A DNA stretch of 14,196 nt from Cytophagales bacterium (GCA_003500135.1 DNTA01000118.1:1-14196), one strand, 5' to 3'; counted from the stretch's first letter, positions 6,791 to 14,083 are shown. Notes: a model not told the origin generated them from the sequence alone. Numbers and translations: made by a program.

Positions 6791-8200
6791 TTACTTGAGT
6801 GTCGAAGGACAAACATAGTCCGTTTTAGGCACTTCCGTTTTAGCTATCGCCGAAAATCCTCCAGCCACGTCGGTGATGTCATGGATACCTCGCGACTTCA
6901 GTATCGATGCCATGATCATAGAGCGGTAACCGCCTGCACAATGCAGGTAATAGTGCTTTTCATTGTCTATTTTGTCCATATTCTCATTGATGAAATCCAA
7001 CGGAATATTTTCTGCATCTTCCACGTGTTCTGCCTGGAATTCGCTAGGCTTACGCACATCCATCACATTAATCTTGCCGGCATTAAACCTTCCGGCAAAC
7101 TCCGTAGCCGGAATTGATTCCACTGAATCAGTTTCTTTTCCTGCTTCGATCCATGTTTCGATGCCTCCTTCAAGGTAGCCAAGTGTGTTGTCATAACCCA
7201 CACGGGCCAGTCGCGTTACGATCTCTTCCTCACGACCGTGCTCAGCCACAATAATGATTGGCTGGTTCAGGTCGGGAATCAAAGCACCTACCCATGGGGC
7301 AAAGCTACCGTCGATACCTATGAAGATTGAATTAGGTATGTGTGCCTCTGCAAAAGCTGCCGGCTGCCGTGTGTCGAGTACAATGGCGCCTTCATGATTG
7401 GCCATCGCCTCAAATGTTTCGACATTCAATGGTACCGTACCTTTTTCCAGTACGCTGTCAATGCTATCATATCCTGTTTTATTGATCATGGCATTCTTTG
7501 CGAAGTACTGAGGAGGAGGAAGAATACCTTCTGTCACTTCCTTAATAAATTCCTCTTTGCTCATATCGGCACGCAAGGCGTAGTTCGTCTTCTTTTGGTT
7601 ACCCAGAAGGTCCGTGGTTTCCTTGCTCATATTCTTACCACATGCTGATCCGGCACCGTGAGCAGGATACACGACTACATCATCTGGCAAGGTCATGATC
7701 TTGGTACGAAGGCTTTCATACAGCATGCCTGCCAGATCTTCCCTGCTCAGGTCTGACTTCACAGCAAGGTCAGGTCGACCAACATCGCCAATAAATAAAG
7801 TATCACCACTGAAGATCGCATGCTCTTTTCCGTTTTCATCGATCAAAAGATAGGTAGAGCTTTCCGGCGTATGGCCTGGCGTGTGCAATACTTTGATCTG
7901 CACTTTACCTAAATGGAATACTTCGCCATCTTTCGCTTCATGAATATCATATTCTGTTTTTGCGCCCGGCCCATACACGATCTTGGCGCCGGTTTTTGCC
8001 GCCAGATCAACGTGACCTGATACAAAATCGGCATGGAAGTGCGTTTCGAAAATGTATTTGATCTTCGAACCGTTTTCTTTTGCACGTTGCTGATAAGGCG
8101 CAGTTTCGCGCAATGGATCGATAATCGCTACTTCTCCGTCACTTTCGATGTAATAGGCTCCCTGAGCCAGACATCCGGTATAGATTTGTTCAATTTTCAT
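6791..8200 (-). CDS. Metallo-beta-lactamase/double-rhodanese protein (persulfide dioxygenase-rhodanese type)
   Basis: The 469-residue protein has three domains. The MBL domain (1-~240) carries THFHADFVSGH (53-63), H110 in HTPGH, D133 in SGDTLF and H181 in YPAHGAGSACGK. This is the pattern of ETHE1/persulfide dioxygenases, which use one iron held by two His and an Asp (here H54, H110, D133) to oxidise glutathione or other persulfide to sulfite. Rhodanese domain 1 (about 255-355) has VLDTRQPAAF, but its active loop reads AEHGREE with no Cys, so it is probably inactive. Rhodanese domain 2 (about 365-455) has VMDVRKPSEF and an intact Cys loop CAGGYRS (C421). The tail DYVCPSTLK adds a second candidate sulfur-carrying Cys, C464. 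The enzyme is cytoplasmic. It starts 35 bp after the SulP gene and has a real Shine-Dalgarno sequence (AAGGAG, 8204-8209), unusual in this window. Confidence 0.9.
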   Translation of the reverse strand: MKIEQIYTGCLAQGAYYIESDGEVAIIDPLRETAPYQQRAKENGSKIKYIFETHFHADFVSGHVDLAAKTGAKIVYGPGAKTEYDIHEAKDGEVFHLGKVQIKVLHTPGHTPESSTYLLIDENGKEHAIFSGDTLFIGDVGRPDLAVKSDLSREDLAGMLYESLRTKIMTLPDDVVVYPAHGAGSACGKNMSKETTDLLGNQKKTNYALRADMSKEEFIKEVTEGILPPPQYFAKNAMINKTGYDSIDSVLEKGTVPLNVETFEAMANHEGAIVLDTRQPAAFAEAHIPNSIFIGIDGSFAPWVGALIPDLNQPIIIVAEHGREEEIVTRLARVGYDNTLGYLEGGIETWIEAGKETDSVESIPATEFAGRFNAGKINVMDVRKPSEFQAEHVEDAENIPLDFINENMDKIDNEKHYYLHCAGGYRSMIMASILKSRGIHDITDVAGGFSAIAKTEVPKTDYVCPSTLK

Positions 8201-8203
8201 ATT

Positions 8204-8209
8204 ACTCCT
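8204..8209 (-). promoter_or_regulatory. Shine-Dalgarno sequence of the MBL-rhodanese gene
   Basis: AAGGAG lies on the minus strand four bases before the ATG at 8200. Other genes here lack a clear ribosome-binding site, so this suggests relatively strong translation of the enzyme and confirms its start. Confidence 0.6.
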
Positions 8210-8235
8210 TTTTTATTTTCTATTATTTGGTTTTA

Positions 8236-9993
8236 CTATTTTGATTCCTGAGTCGTCAATCTGTTGTATTGTGTGCTCATATCTACATTCTCTTCATTTC
8301 TGATTTTTTCTTCATTGTTCTTTTCATAGTGAGCCACTGCATCGGCCACATGCATGAAGAAATTGGATTTTCCAATCAGGTCCACCAGGCCATCCTGCAT
8401 CATTTTATCACGTACCGGACCTTTTACGCCGGCCACATAAAATTCAATCCCTCTATTATGGTAGTCGACTACTACATCGTGCAACTGATGAAGGGCCGAG
8501 CTGTCAATTCCGTTGATGGCTGCCGCATTGAGCACGACCACCTTTAGTTTATCCCCCTTTTCCAATTCCATTTTTTGTAGTTTGTCCCTGAGGTAACCAA
8601 TGTTGGCAAAGAACAGCTGGGCATCAAACCGGGCAATCAGCATATCCTCCCGCTGATCGGCATCCGGAAATCTTTTGACATTTCTGTAGTAATTGGTGCC
8701 CGGTAGTCGACCCAATTGCGCCATATGTGGGTAGGCAGCCCGATAGACCACCATCACCAATGAAAGTGCCACACCTATAATAATACCCTGTTCGATACCC
8801 ATAGTTAAAGTGGCAATAAATGTTACCGCCAACATGGCAAAATCACGTTTGTCTGATTTCCATAGATGTTTCGCCTCTTTTATATCAATAAGTCCGAATA
8901 CAGCCACCATGATCACTGAGGCCAGCACGGCCTTAGGCAAATAGTAGAATAGTGGCGTAAGGAAGATCAGCGTAAGCAGGATCAATACCGCGCTGATGAT
9001 CGATGCCAGTCCGGTTTTGGCGCCAGCCTGATCATTAACCGCCGTTCTGGAGAATCCTCCCGTGGTGGGAAAAGAGCTAAAGAATGCTCCACCGATATTG
9101 GCAACACCCAGGGCTATCAATTCCTGGTTGGAATCGACCTGATAATTCTTGTGCTTGGCCTGTATCGCTTTTGCTACGGCAATAGATTCCATAAAACCTA
9201 CCAGTGCAATGGTAAGTGCAATGGGAAGCAGGGCTTTCAGATCACCCATTTCAAAACCCGGAAAGTGAAAAGGAGGCAATCCTTCCGGCACTTCCTTAAC
9301 TATTTTCATCCCTCCCTTGTCCAAGCCGAAAAAATAAACTACCAAAATACTCAATACCACTACTACCAGCGGACCAGGTACCGGCCATTTCAGTTTCTTG
9401 ATCGTTAGGATAAGAGCAATTGCAGTTGCCCCTAATACAAATGTTGCGATGTGCACATCGCCAAGGTGCGTTCCTGCGTTGATCAAAATTTCGTGAATGA
9501 AATTGCTACGTGGAATATCGATGCCCAGCAAATGCTTCAGCTGGCTCAAACCAATGATCAAAGCCGCCGCTGAGGTAAATCCACTAATGACCGGATGCGA
9601 CAAAAAGTTGACCAAAAAACCCAAACGGAACAAGCCGAGACTGAATTGCATAACGCCAACCATTAATGCAAGTAAAATGGCCAGTGCGATGTAGTTTTCC
9701 GATTGATATGCTGCCAATTGACTAACGCCAGTGGCGATCAAGAGCGCCACCATGGCCACCGGTCCCACGGCTAATTGCCTGGATGTCCCAAAGAGGGCAT
9801 ATAAAATAAGTGGTATGGTTGAAGCGTATAATCCATAAATAGGTGGTAATCCGGCCAACATGGCATAAGCCATTCCCTGCGGAATTAACATCACACCTAC
9901 CGTAAGTCCGGCGGCCAGATCGTTTTTAAAGAGCCTTGCATTATAGTTTTCCAGGGCTCCAACTAAAGGCACATGTCGCTTAATGAAATTCAT
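8236..9993 (-). CDS. SulP-family anion permease with C-terminal STAS domain
   Basis: The 585-residue protein has the SulP/SLC26 layout. The membrane domain covers about 1-430, with the family signature DLAAGLTVGVMLIPQGMAYA starting near residue 25, then GLPPIYGLYAS, TSRQLAVGPVA and a second half containing GGAFFSSFPTTGGFSRTAVN. A STAS domain follows at about 449-560, with NGIDSSALHQL around S498/S499, the usual regulatory or phosphorylation-type loop. The length is normal. SulP proteins move sulfate, bicarbonate or other anions across the inner membrane. Placed first in a cluster with a persulfide dioxygenase, it may handle sulfate or sulfite, but bicarbonate cannot be excluded. The downstream enzyme gene begins 35 bp later. 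A Bacteroidota -7 box lies 37 bp upstream of the start. Confidence 0.92.
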   Translation of the reverse strand: MNFIKRHVPLVGALENYNARLFKNDLAAGLTVGVMLIPQGMAYAMLAGLPPIYGLYASTIPLILYALFGTSRQLAVGPVAMVALLIATGVSQLAAYQSENYIALAILLALMVGVMQFSLGLFRLGFLVNFLSHPVISGFTSAAALIIGLSQLKHLLGIDIPRSNFIHEILINAGTHLGDVHIATFVLGATAIALILTIKKLKWPVPGPLVVVVLSILVVYFFGLDKGGMKIVKEVPEGLPPFHFPGFEMGDLKALLPIALTIALVGFMESIAVAKAIQAKHKNYQVDSNQELIALGVANIGGAFFSSFPTTGGFSRTAVNDQAGAKTGLASIISAVLILLTLIFLTPLFYYLPKAVLASVIMVAVFGLIDIKEAKHLWKSDKRDFAMLAVTFIATLTMGIEQGIIIGVALSLVMVVYRAAYPHMAQLGRLPGTNYYRNVKRFPDADQREDMLIARFDAQLFFANIGYLRDKLQKMELEKGDKLKVVVLNAAAINGIDSSALHQLHDVVVDYHNRGIEFYVAGVKGPVRDKMMQDGLVDLIGKSNFFMHVADAVAHYEKNNEEKIRNEENVDMSTQYNRLTTQESK

Positions 9994-10030
9994 CTATAAT
10001 CTCTTTCCTTCGTTTTCACATTTGACGCTA

Positions 10031-10038
10031 CAAAAGTA
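10031..10038 (-). promoter_or_regulatory. Bacteroidota -7 box upstream of the SulP operon
   Basis: On the minus strand the box reads TACTTTTG, a perfect match to TAnnTTTG, 37 bp before the SulP ATG. No TTTG lies 18-20 bp upstream; that place holds an imperfect TGTG-N10-CACA dyad (10058-10075) that could bind an activator. The same 10-mer TACTTTTGTA recurs in the rhodanese promoter. Confidence 0.5.
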
Positions 10039-10115
10039 TGGTGACTGATCATCTTTTTGTGTAACCTGAATCACATATATGAAAACTTATTCATGTGTTT
10101 TGAACGAATCAATCT

Positions 10116-10140
10116 TGCAAATTGTTCTCACAATTTTGCA
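10116..10140. repeat. Tight inverted repeat upstream of the SulP promoter
   Basis: TGCAAATTGT (10116-10125) and ACAATTTTGCA (10130-10140) are complementary apart from one extra base, with a 4-nt loop. It lies about 80 bp upstream of the putative -7 box, so it is more likely a protein-binding site, or part of a longer leader if another promoter exists, than a leader hairpin of the predicted transcript. Confidence 0.35.
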
Positions 10141-10434
10141 TCAATTACCTTATTCGTCGCCTGCGAAGTAATAATTGAAAAACAATATGAAAACGGATGC
10201 GTTTCTGAAACAATGAGTACTTTTCAATAAATTCATGATATTTCGTCAAGGACTAGAAATGTCCTGGTTTTATTTGACCGTACATCTGATACCAGCTTTC
10301 AATTTCATCAAAATCAACTAAAGGGATTATCTTAAACCCTATGGGCAAAAAGGGTATAAGCTAAAATGAAAAAATGGTATAGTTGAGCTACGCCAATTAG
10401 GAAGTTTGCTTTTTTGGAAAGAAGATAAATGTGT

Positions 10435-10740
10435 CTAGTCGATAATTCTACCGGTAAAGCTTCCCACGCGCTTCCAACCGCCACCATTCACTGCCTCAAT
10501 ACCGGCGTTTTCCAGTATTTTAAGCGCTTTACCTGCGCGCATTCCCGACCGGCAACACAATATGACCGGCCTGCCTTTCTTCTTTAATAACTTTGTTCGC
10601 GCTTCTATGATATTCATGGGCATATTTACGGCGCCTTTGGCGTGTGCCTGCTTAAATTCAGCAGGTGTGCGCACATCCACTATGATCGCGTCGCGCTCCA
10701 GGAATTTTTTTATGTTTTTATTTCTAAACCAACCGAACAT
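10435..10740 (-). CDS. Single-domain rhodanese (sulfurtransferase)
   Basis: The 101-residue protein is one complete rhodanese domain. IIVDVRTPAEFKQAHAKGAVNMP (19-41) is the typical first half, and VILCCRSGMRAGKA (59-72) carries the catalytic Cys loop C63-R-S-G-M-R, with an adjacent Cys62. GGGWKRV near the C-terminus matches the family. It has no signal peptide, so it is cytoplasmic. It would take sulfane sulfur from thiosulfate or a persulfide and pass it on. It has its own promoter with a perfect dyad over the -7 box, so it is a separate transcription unit but probably part of the same sulfur response as the operon 441 bp downstream. The start ATG at 10740 gives the expected N-terminus, though no Shine-Dalgarno sequence is seen. 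Confidence 0.92.
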   Translation of the reverse strand: MFGWFRNKNIKKFLERDAIIVDVRTPAEFKQAHAKGAVNMPMNIIEARTKLLKKKGRPVILCCRSGMRAGKALKILENAGIEAVNGGGWKRVGSFTGRIID

Positions 10741-10752
10741 ATCTTTGAATTT

Positions 10753-10770
10753 TGATTACAAAAGTAATCA
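10753..10770. promoter_or_regulatory. Perfect dyad overlapping the rhodanese -7 box (candidate operator)
   Basis: TGATTAC-aaaa-GTAATCA has perfect 7-bp arms around four bases. It fully covers the -7 box and the likely transcription start, the classic place for a repressor. The regulator is not in the window. A sulfide- or persulfide-responsive repressor is an inference from the gene it controls. Confidence 0.5.
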
Positions 10771-10788
10771 GATTGTGCAATAGGCAAA
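10759..10788 (-). promoter_or_regulatory. Promoter of the rhodanese gene
   Basis: On the minus strand TTTG (10788-10785) and TACTTTTG (10766-10759) are separated by 18 bp, close to the Bacteroidota consensus TTTG-N19-TAnnTTTG. The -7 box lies 18 bp before the ATG, giving a very short leader. This is the best promoter in the window. Confidence 0.7.
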
Positions 10789-10800
10789 TAACAAAAGCAC

Positions 10801-10827
10801 AAAAAAAGACCGGAATTGCACCGGCCC
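10801..10827 (-). terminator. Rho-independent terminator after the unknown lipoprotein gene
   Basis: On the minus strand GGCCGG pairs with CCGGTC (one G-U pair) around a 7-nt loop and is followed by seven T's. It lies 27 bp beyond the lipoprotein stop codon and upstream of the rhodanese promoter, so the two genes are separate units. Confidence 0.8.
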
Positions 10828-10853
10828 TGATGTATACTGAGATGTAAATTATT

Positions 10854-11676
10854 TTAATTGATCGTCAATTCGGCGCTTCGACCACCCACTGAAATGATCA
10901 CCTTATTGTCACAAGACCCGTTCCCATAGTCGATAATAAAATCATTGCGCTCAGTCGACAAAGTTTTTATACCTGAGGAAGGAATGTAATTACCGGATAC
11001 TACGCAATTGCTTTCGAGATAAAGCGGCTGATCCTCATCGATAAGCGTTTCGTACTCAACATCATTTTTATTTACTCCATTGGTCCTACCCGTTATCCAA
11101 AGGTATAAGCCATTATTATCAAGATACCAAAAGTGTTTGCGGTTTACATTTCTGGTAGCGGTCGTACCATCAGGCCAAATAGCTTCACCGTCGTTTACTG
11201 TCACCTGGTAAACCAGTGTGGTATCCTGAGCGGTTGTTATATTTTCCACAATTCTGGCACCTTTTACCTGTACACCATCGATGTAAAAATCATTTAATAC
11301 CGTGTACGAAATAAAACCTTCCTGCCATCGCGTACCTTCCCATTCAACCACGAAAGATCCTTTCAAATCATATCCATATGGGCCGGTACATCCCGCCTCC
11401 GGCAATGTTACCTCCAACCTGCCCGCGCGGGTAAGTTCCAAAGTTACCCCTTCACAGGTAAGCACATTTCTATGCACCCTGCCTACCTCACTACTGTATT
11501 CATCAACCAGATCTTCAGTAAGATCATCAACAGTGGTGAAGTAACTTTCGATAAATTGCTCTGTTTCATAAGAGCTGCGTTCGGCTTCGTTAAAACATTG
11601 GGTTTTCCCGAATACCGTCACAACCGCCAAATACAATCAACAGCGCTAATAGACTAAATGCTGAAAAAGTTCTCAT
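10854..11676 (-). CDS. Unknown secreted lipoprotein; signal peptide and body in different frames
   Basis: The body is an open frame reaching from 10854 up to 11636, where the only available start is a TTG preceded directly by a stop (TGA). Its first residues (YLAVVTVFGKTQ) are not a signal peptide. In the neighbouring frame an ATG at 11676 encodes MRTFSAFSLLALLIVFGGCDG, an excellent lipoprotein signal with the acylated Cys at codon 19, but this frame stops at 11590-11592. Removing one base, most likely in the GGGAAAACCC run (11602-11611), joins the two into a lipoprotein of about 273 residues. The body has an acidic N-terminal segment, is beta-rich, and ends with SNCVVSGNY ... DYGNGSCDNKVIISVGG, a pattern I associate with Bacteroidota lipoproteins of unknown function. 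It is either a sequencing error or a recent inactivating frameshift. No function is assignable. Confidence 0.65.
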
Positions 11677-11914
11677 TATAATTTTTGGTGGAAATATAAT
11701 CACCACTCTATCGGCTTGCTTATTCTGTCGACTGCTTTAAATCAATGCTCGTTGAAAGTTCATTTTTTAGGGATGAGACAAAAAGAAAGGCATGCCAACA
11801 GCGTGCCCCACTCTTTGTATTATATTGTATGGCATTCAATGATAGCTCATAACGCTTTTATTTGCAAATAATTAAGGAAGTTTGTACATAAAACACACAA
11901 AGCTTCGTAGTAAA
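11677..11914. other. Divergent spacer between the lipoprotein and VOC genes
   Basis: The 238-bp spacer must hold promoters for both directions. No full TTTG-N19-TAnnTTTG match is visible. It contains a 14-bp perfect palindrome at 11858-11871 upstream of the VOC gene. Confidence 0.4.
11858..11871. promoter_or_regulatory. 14-bp perfect palindrome TTATTTGCAAATAA (candidate operator)
   Basis: The fully self-complementary site lies 43 bp upstream of the preferred VOC start codon, within promoter range. It has the form of a homodimer binding site. The regulator is unknown. Confidence 0.4.
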
Positions 11915-12307
11915 ATGAATGTACCTGTTATAAAGATCAGCCATGTGGCAATTTTTGTACGTGACCTCGAATCAATGAAAGATTTCTACCAGAAACATTT
12001 TGGGTTCGAAGCCGGAGAACGTTATGAAAATAAATCGAAAGGTTTTTCATCCTATTTTTTGACCACCGGAAGTGTTCGTATTGAATTGATGAACAGAATC
12101 GACCATTCGCAAACACCTATTGAAGGAATGACGGGTTTACACCATATCGCTTTTTCGTTAGGCAATAAAAAGGCAGTAGATGAAAAAACGGAGTACTTCG
12201 GAAAAAACGGGGTTCCTGTAATTTCCGGACCTCGTACCACAGGTGACGGATATTATGAAAGTGTGATACGAGATCCGGAAGGCAATGTAATTGAGTTGAC
12301 AGTATAG
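11915..12307 (+). CDS. VOC (glyoxalase/bleomycin-resistance fold) metalloenzyme
   Basis: The 130-residue protein has the paired beta-alpha-beta-beta-beta layout of the vicinal oxygen chelate family. All four typical metal ligands are present: H10 (ISHVAIFVRD), E57 (VRIELM), H77 (LHHIAFSLG) and E127 (EGNVIELTV), so it is likely a metal-dependent lactoylglutathione lyase-like or related enzyme, cytoplasmic and dimeric. The ATG at 11915 gives the canonical N-terminus. The frame is open 11 codons further up to a TTG at 11882, which I reject. The stop codon lies 7 bp from the end of the convergent DUF3078-like gene, so the transcripts probably overlap. The substrate cannot be told. Methylglyoxal detoxification is the default guess for this subgroup, and dioxygenase or fosfomycin-type activity is less likely. 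Confidence 0.85.
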   Translation: MNVPVIKISHVAIFVRDLESMKDFYQKHFGFEAGERYENKSKGFSSYFLTTGSVRIELMNRIDHSQTPIEGMTGLHHIAFSLGNKKAVDEKTEYFGKNGVPVISGPRTTGDGYYESVIRDPEGNVIELTV

Positions 12308-12314
12308 CTAAATA

Positions 12315-13208
12315 CTATTCTTCTTCTTCAAAATTTTTAAATTTATACACCAACCCAAGTGAGAAAAGTTGACTCAGTTGGATATCGGCATCCTGGTCTA
12401 CATCATAAATCATGATCACACCAAGATCGGTAGATAAAAAGCTATTGATCTGTGCACTTAAGGTCACGTCAAGCCTGTGGTCGATTTCATCAACAGGCAG
12501 TTCATAATTCCAAAACAGGATATATTTCCACTTCAGATTCAGGTTCTTTGCTAAATCCCTGTCAAAATCGGCAAACAATTGAAAAGCCGCCCACTCAGTT
12601 CGTAGTGTTTCGCCGCGGGCTACCCCATAATTTTCAGGAATGTTCTGAATAAGTTTGGTGTCCGAAACAATCGTGAAACGCGGTGAAAACGGTGATAAAC
12701 GCACTTTGAAAAAGTCTTTTGGCTGGTACTGAAAACCATATGAAGTGGTAATAAAGGCCGGGGCAAAAAACCGGGAAATAAGAATCTCCTGCTCATTACC
12801 ATTGGTATCATCTTCATATCTAAAACCATCGGCAAACTGGGTCAGGAAGTTTAATGAGGCATATAACGACCAGTGGTCACTTAATTGGTAACCGTACTTC
12901 GTATCAATAAATATCCGGTCATTGGTTTTGCGAAAGCCCTGCCCCTGGTTATTGACGAATCCGTAAAGTAATTCGATCTGGTTGTCCCAGGAGTGGCGGC
13001 CTTTTTGGTAGTTGGCCTTTAAATTAAAATGTGTATTGAGTCCTATTGAATTTATACCCCCGGCTGTCCAGTTACTGCTAAAAGATGCCTGGTTGATATT
13101 CAATCCAGTACTTAAATCGATCTTCCAATAGGTAGTATCGTTGTTATTCTGAGCCTGGTTGCCTGAACTAAAAATAATGACTACTAAAAGGGTTGCTAAA
13201 TATTTCAT
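12315..13208 (-). CDS. DUF3078-like outer-membrane beta-barrel protein
   Basis: The 297-residue protein starts at the ATG at 13208 with a signal peptide MKYLATLLVVIIFSSGNQAQ. The mature part opens with TTYWKIDLSTGLNINQASFSSNWTAGGINSIGLN, typical of DUF3078 proteins of Bacteroidota, and continues with alternating beta strands to a C-terminal LGLVYKFKNFEEEE. The barrel is predicted to be in the outer membrane, and its role is not known. The frame is open 36 codons further upstream, but that part overlaps the MscS gene and would bury the signal peptide, so I reject it. It begins 13 bp after the MscS stop codon, and the two are probably one operon. Confidence 0.8.
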   Translation of the reverse strand: MKYLATLLVVIIFSSGNQAQNNNDTTYWKIDLSTGLNINQASFSSNWTAGGINSIGLNTHFNLKANYQKGRHSWDNQIELLYGFVNNQGQGFRKTNDRIFIDTKYGYQLSDHWSLYASLNFLTQFADGFRYEDDTNGNEQEILISRFFAPAFITTSYGFQYQPKDFFKVRLSPFSPRFTIVSDTKLIQNIPENYGVARGETLRTEWAAFQLFADFDRDLAKNLNLKWKYILFWNYELPVDEIDHRLDVTLSAQINSFLSTDLGVIMIYDVDQDADIQLSQLFSLGLVYKFKNFEEEE

Positions 13209-13221
13209 TGACAAAGTACGT

Positions 13222-14043
13222 TTATTTTTCCTGATATAAATGAACATCTCGTTGTGGGAATGGAATGGAAACACCCTCCTTGTCAAACCTTTTCTTAACC
13301 GATTCCAGTTTTTCAAAATACAAAGGCCAGTAATCTGCTGCTTTTACCCAAACCCGAACCTGAAAATTCACTGAACTATCAGCCAGTGCAGTGAGTGCAA
13401 TAAATGGTTCTGCAGGCTCTTTGATGATGCGTTCATCCGAGAAGATTTCATCTATCAATATTTTCTTCACCTTATCAATGTCGTCACTGTAAGACACCCC
13501 GAAGGTCCAGTCCACTCTTCGATCTTCTTCGGTAGAATAGTTGATAATGTTACCATTAGACAAAGGTCCGTTGGGAATAATTATCCTTTTATTATCGAAG
13601 GTGTTGACAATGGTATTGAAAATCTGGATCTGTTTTACAATACCCAAAAAGCCTTGTGTTTCCACTACATCGCCTACTTTAAAAGGTCTTAGTACCAGAA
13701 TTAAAACTCCACCGGCAAAATTTGCCAGACTACCTTGCAGTGCAAGGCCCACTGCCAATGATGCGGCGCCCAGCACTGCGATCAATGAGGTAGTTTCGAT
13801 GCCTACCATCGATGCTACCGAGATAAATAGCACAAGCTTTAAAACAATATTAACAATGGAACTGATAAAAGGAACGAGGGAAGGATCGACATTCCTTTTG
13901 TTCATGGTACTTTTCAGGCCTTTGACCACCGGTTTAATAATTAACAAACCAATGATTAATACAACGATTGCCAAAATCAGCTTTGGGCCATAAGTCATGA
14001 TCATTTCAATCGCCTGATCGGAATATTTTTCAATGTCTTTCAT
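13222..14043 (-). CDS. MscS-type mechanosensitive channel
   Basis: The 273-residue protein has the small-MscS layout. There are three membrane helices, about 17-38, 58-80 and 86-110. The pore helix carries the Gly/Ala-rich pattern AVLGAASLAVGLALQGSLANFAGG, followed by LRPFKVGDVVE, which leads into the beta domain, and the C-terminus IPFPQRDVHLY is characteristic. It sits in the inner membrane and opens under hypo-osmotic stress to release solutes. The ATG at 14043 gives a normal N-terminus (MKDIEKYSDQAIE); a TTG 11 codons upstream is less likely. It is the first gene of a pair with the DUF3078-like barrel. A -7-like box lies 40 bp upstream. Confidence 0.93.
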   Translation of the reverse strand: MKDIEKYSDQAIEMIMTYGPKLILAIVVLIIGLLIIKPVVKGLKSTMNKRNVDPSLVPFISSIVNIVLKLVLFISVASMVGIETTSLIAVLGAASLAVGLALQGSLANFAGGVLILVLRPFKVGDVVETQGFLGIVKQIQIFNTIVNTFDNKRIIIPNGPLSNGNIINYSTEEDRRVDWTFGVSYSDDIDKVKKILIDEIFSDERIIKEPAEPFIALTALADSSVNFQVRVWVKAADYWPLYFEKLESVKKRFDKEGVSIPFPQRDVHLYQEK

Positions 14044-14083
14044 AGTTGGTAGTTTTTTTTTAATAATGAAATTCAAATCAACC

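Larger units (their letters stand above)
9994..10434. other. 441-bp gene-free region between SulP and rhodanese genes
   Basis: No gene is visible. The left end holds the SulP promoter. Further right are hairpins: TGCAAATTGT-tctc-ACAATTTTGCA (10116-10140, one bulge), AGGAC-N7-GTCCT (10249-10265) and AGGGATTA-tct-TAAACCCT (10322-10340, one mismatch). The last lies about 95 bp beyond the rhodanese stop codon and might end its transcript. None has a convincing T-tract. Confidence 0.45.

Noticed and set aside
10058..10075. Crp-like site TGTG-N10-CACA upstream of SulP
   Set aside because: The Crp consensus has 8 bases between TGTG and CACA; the spacing of 10 and unmatched inner bases do not support a Crp/Fnr call. 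It is kept only as a weak dyad.
12301..12316. Terminator between the convergent VOC and DUF3078-like genes (AGTAT-N6-ATACT)
   Set aside because: The stem is only five AT-rich pairs and spans both stop codons; too weak to call.
13209..13316. N-terminal extension of the DUF3078-like protein by 36 residues
   Set aside because: It overlaps the MscS coding end and would place 36 charged residues ahead of a clear signal peptide.
13541..13993. Open frame of 150 codons on the plus strand opposite MscS
   Set aside because: The translation is low in recognisable structure and the MscS gene on the other strand has full motif support.
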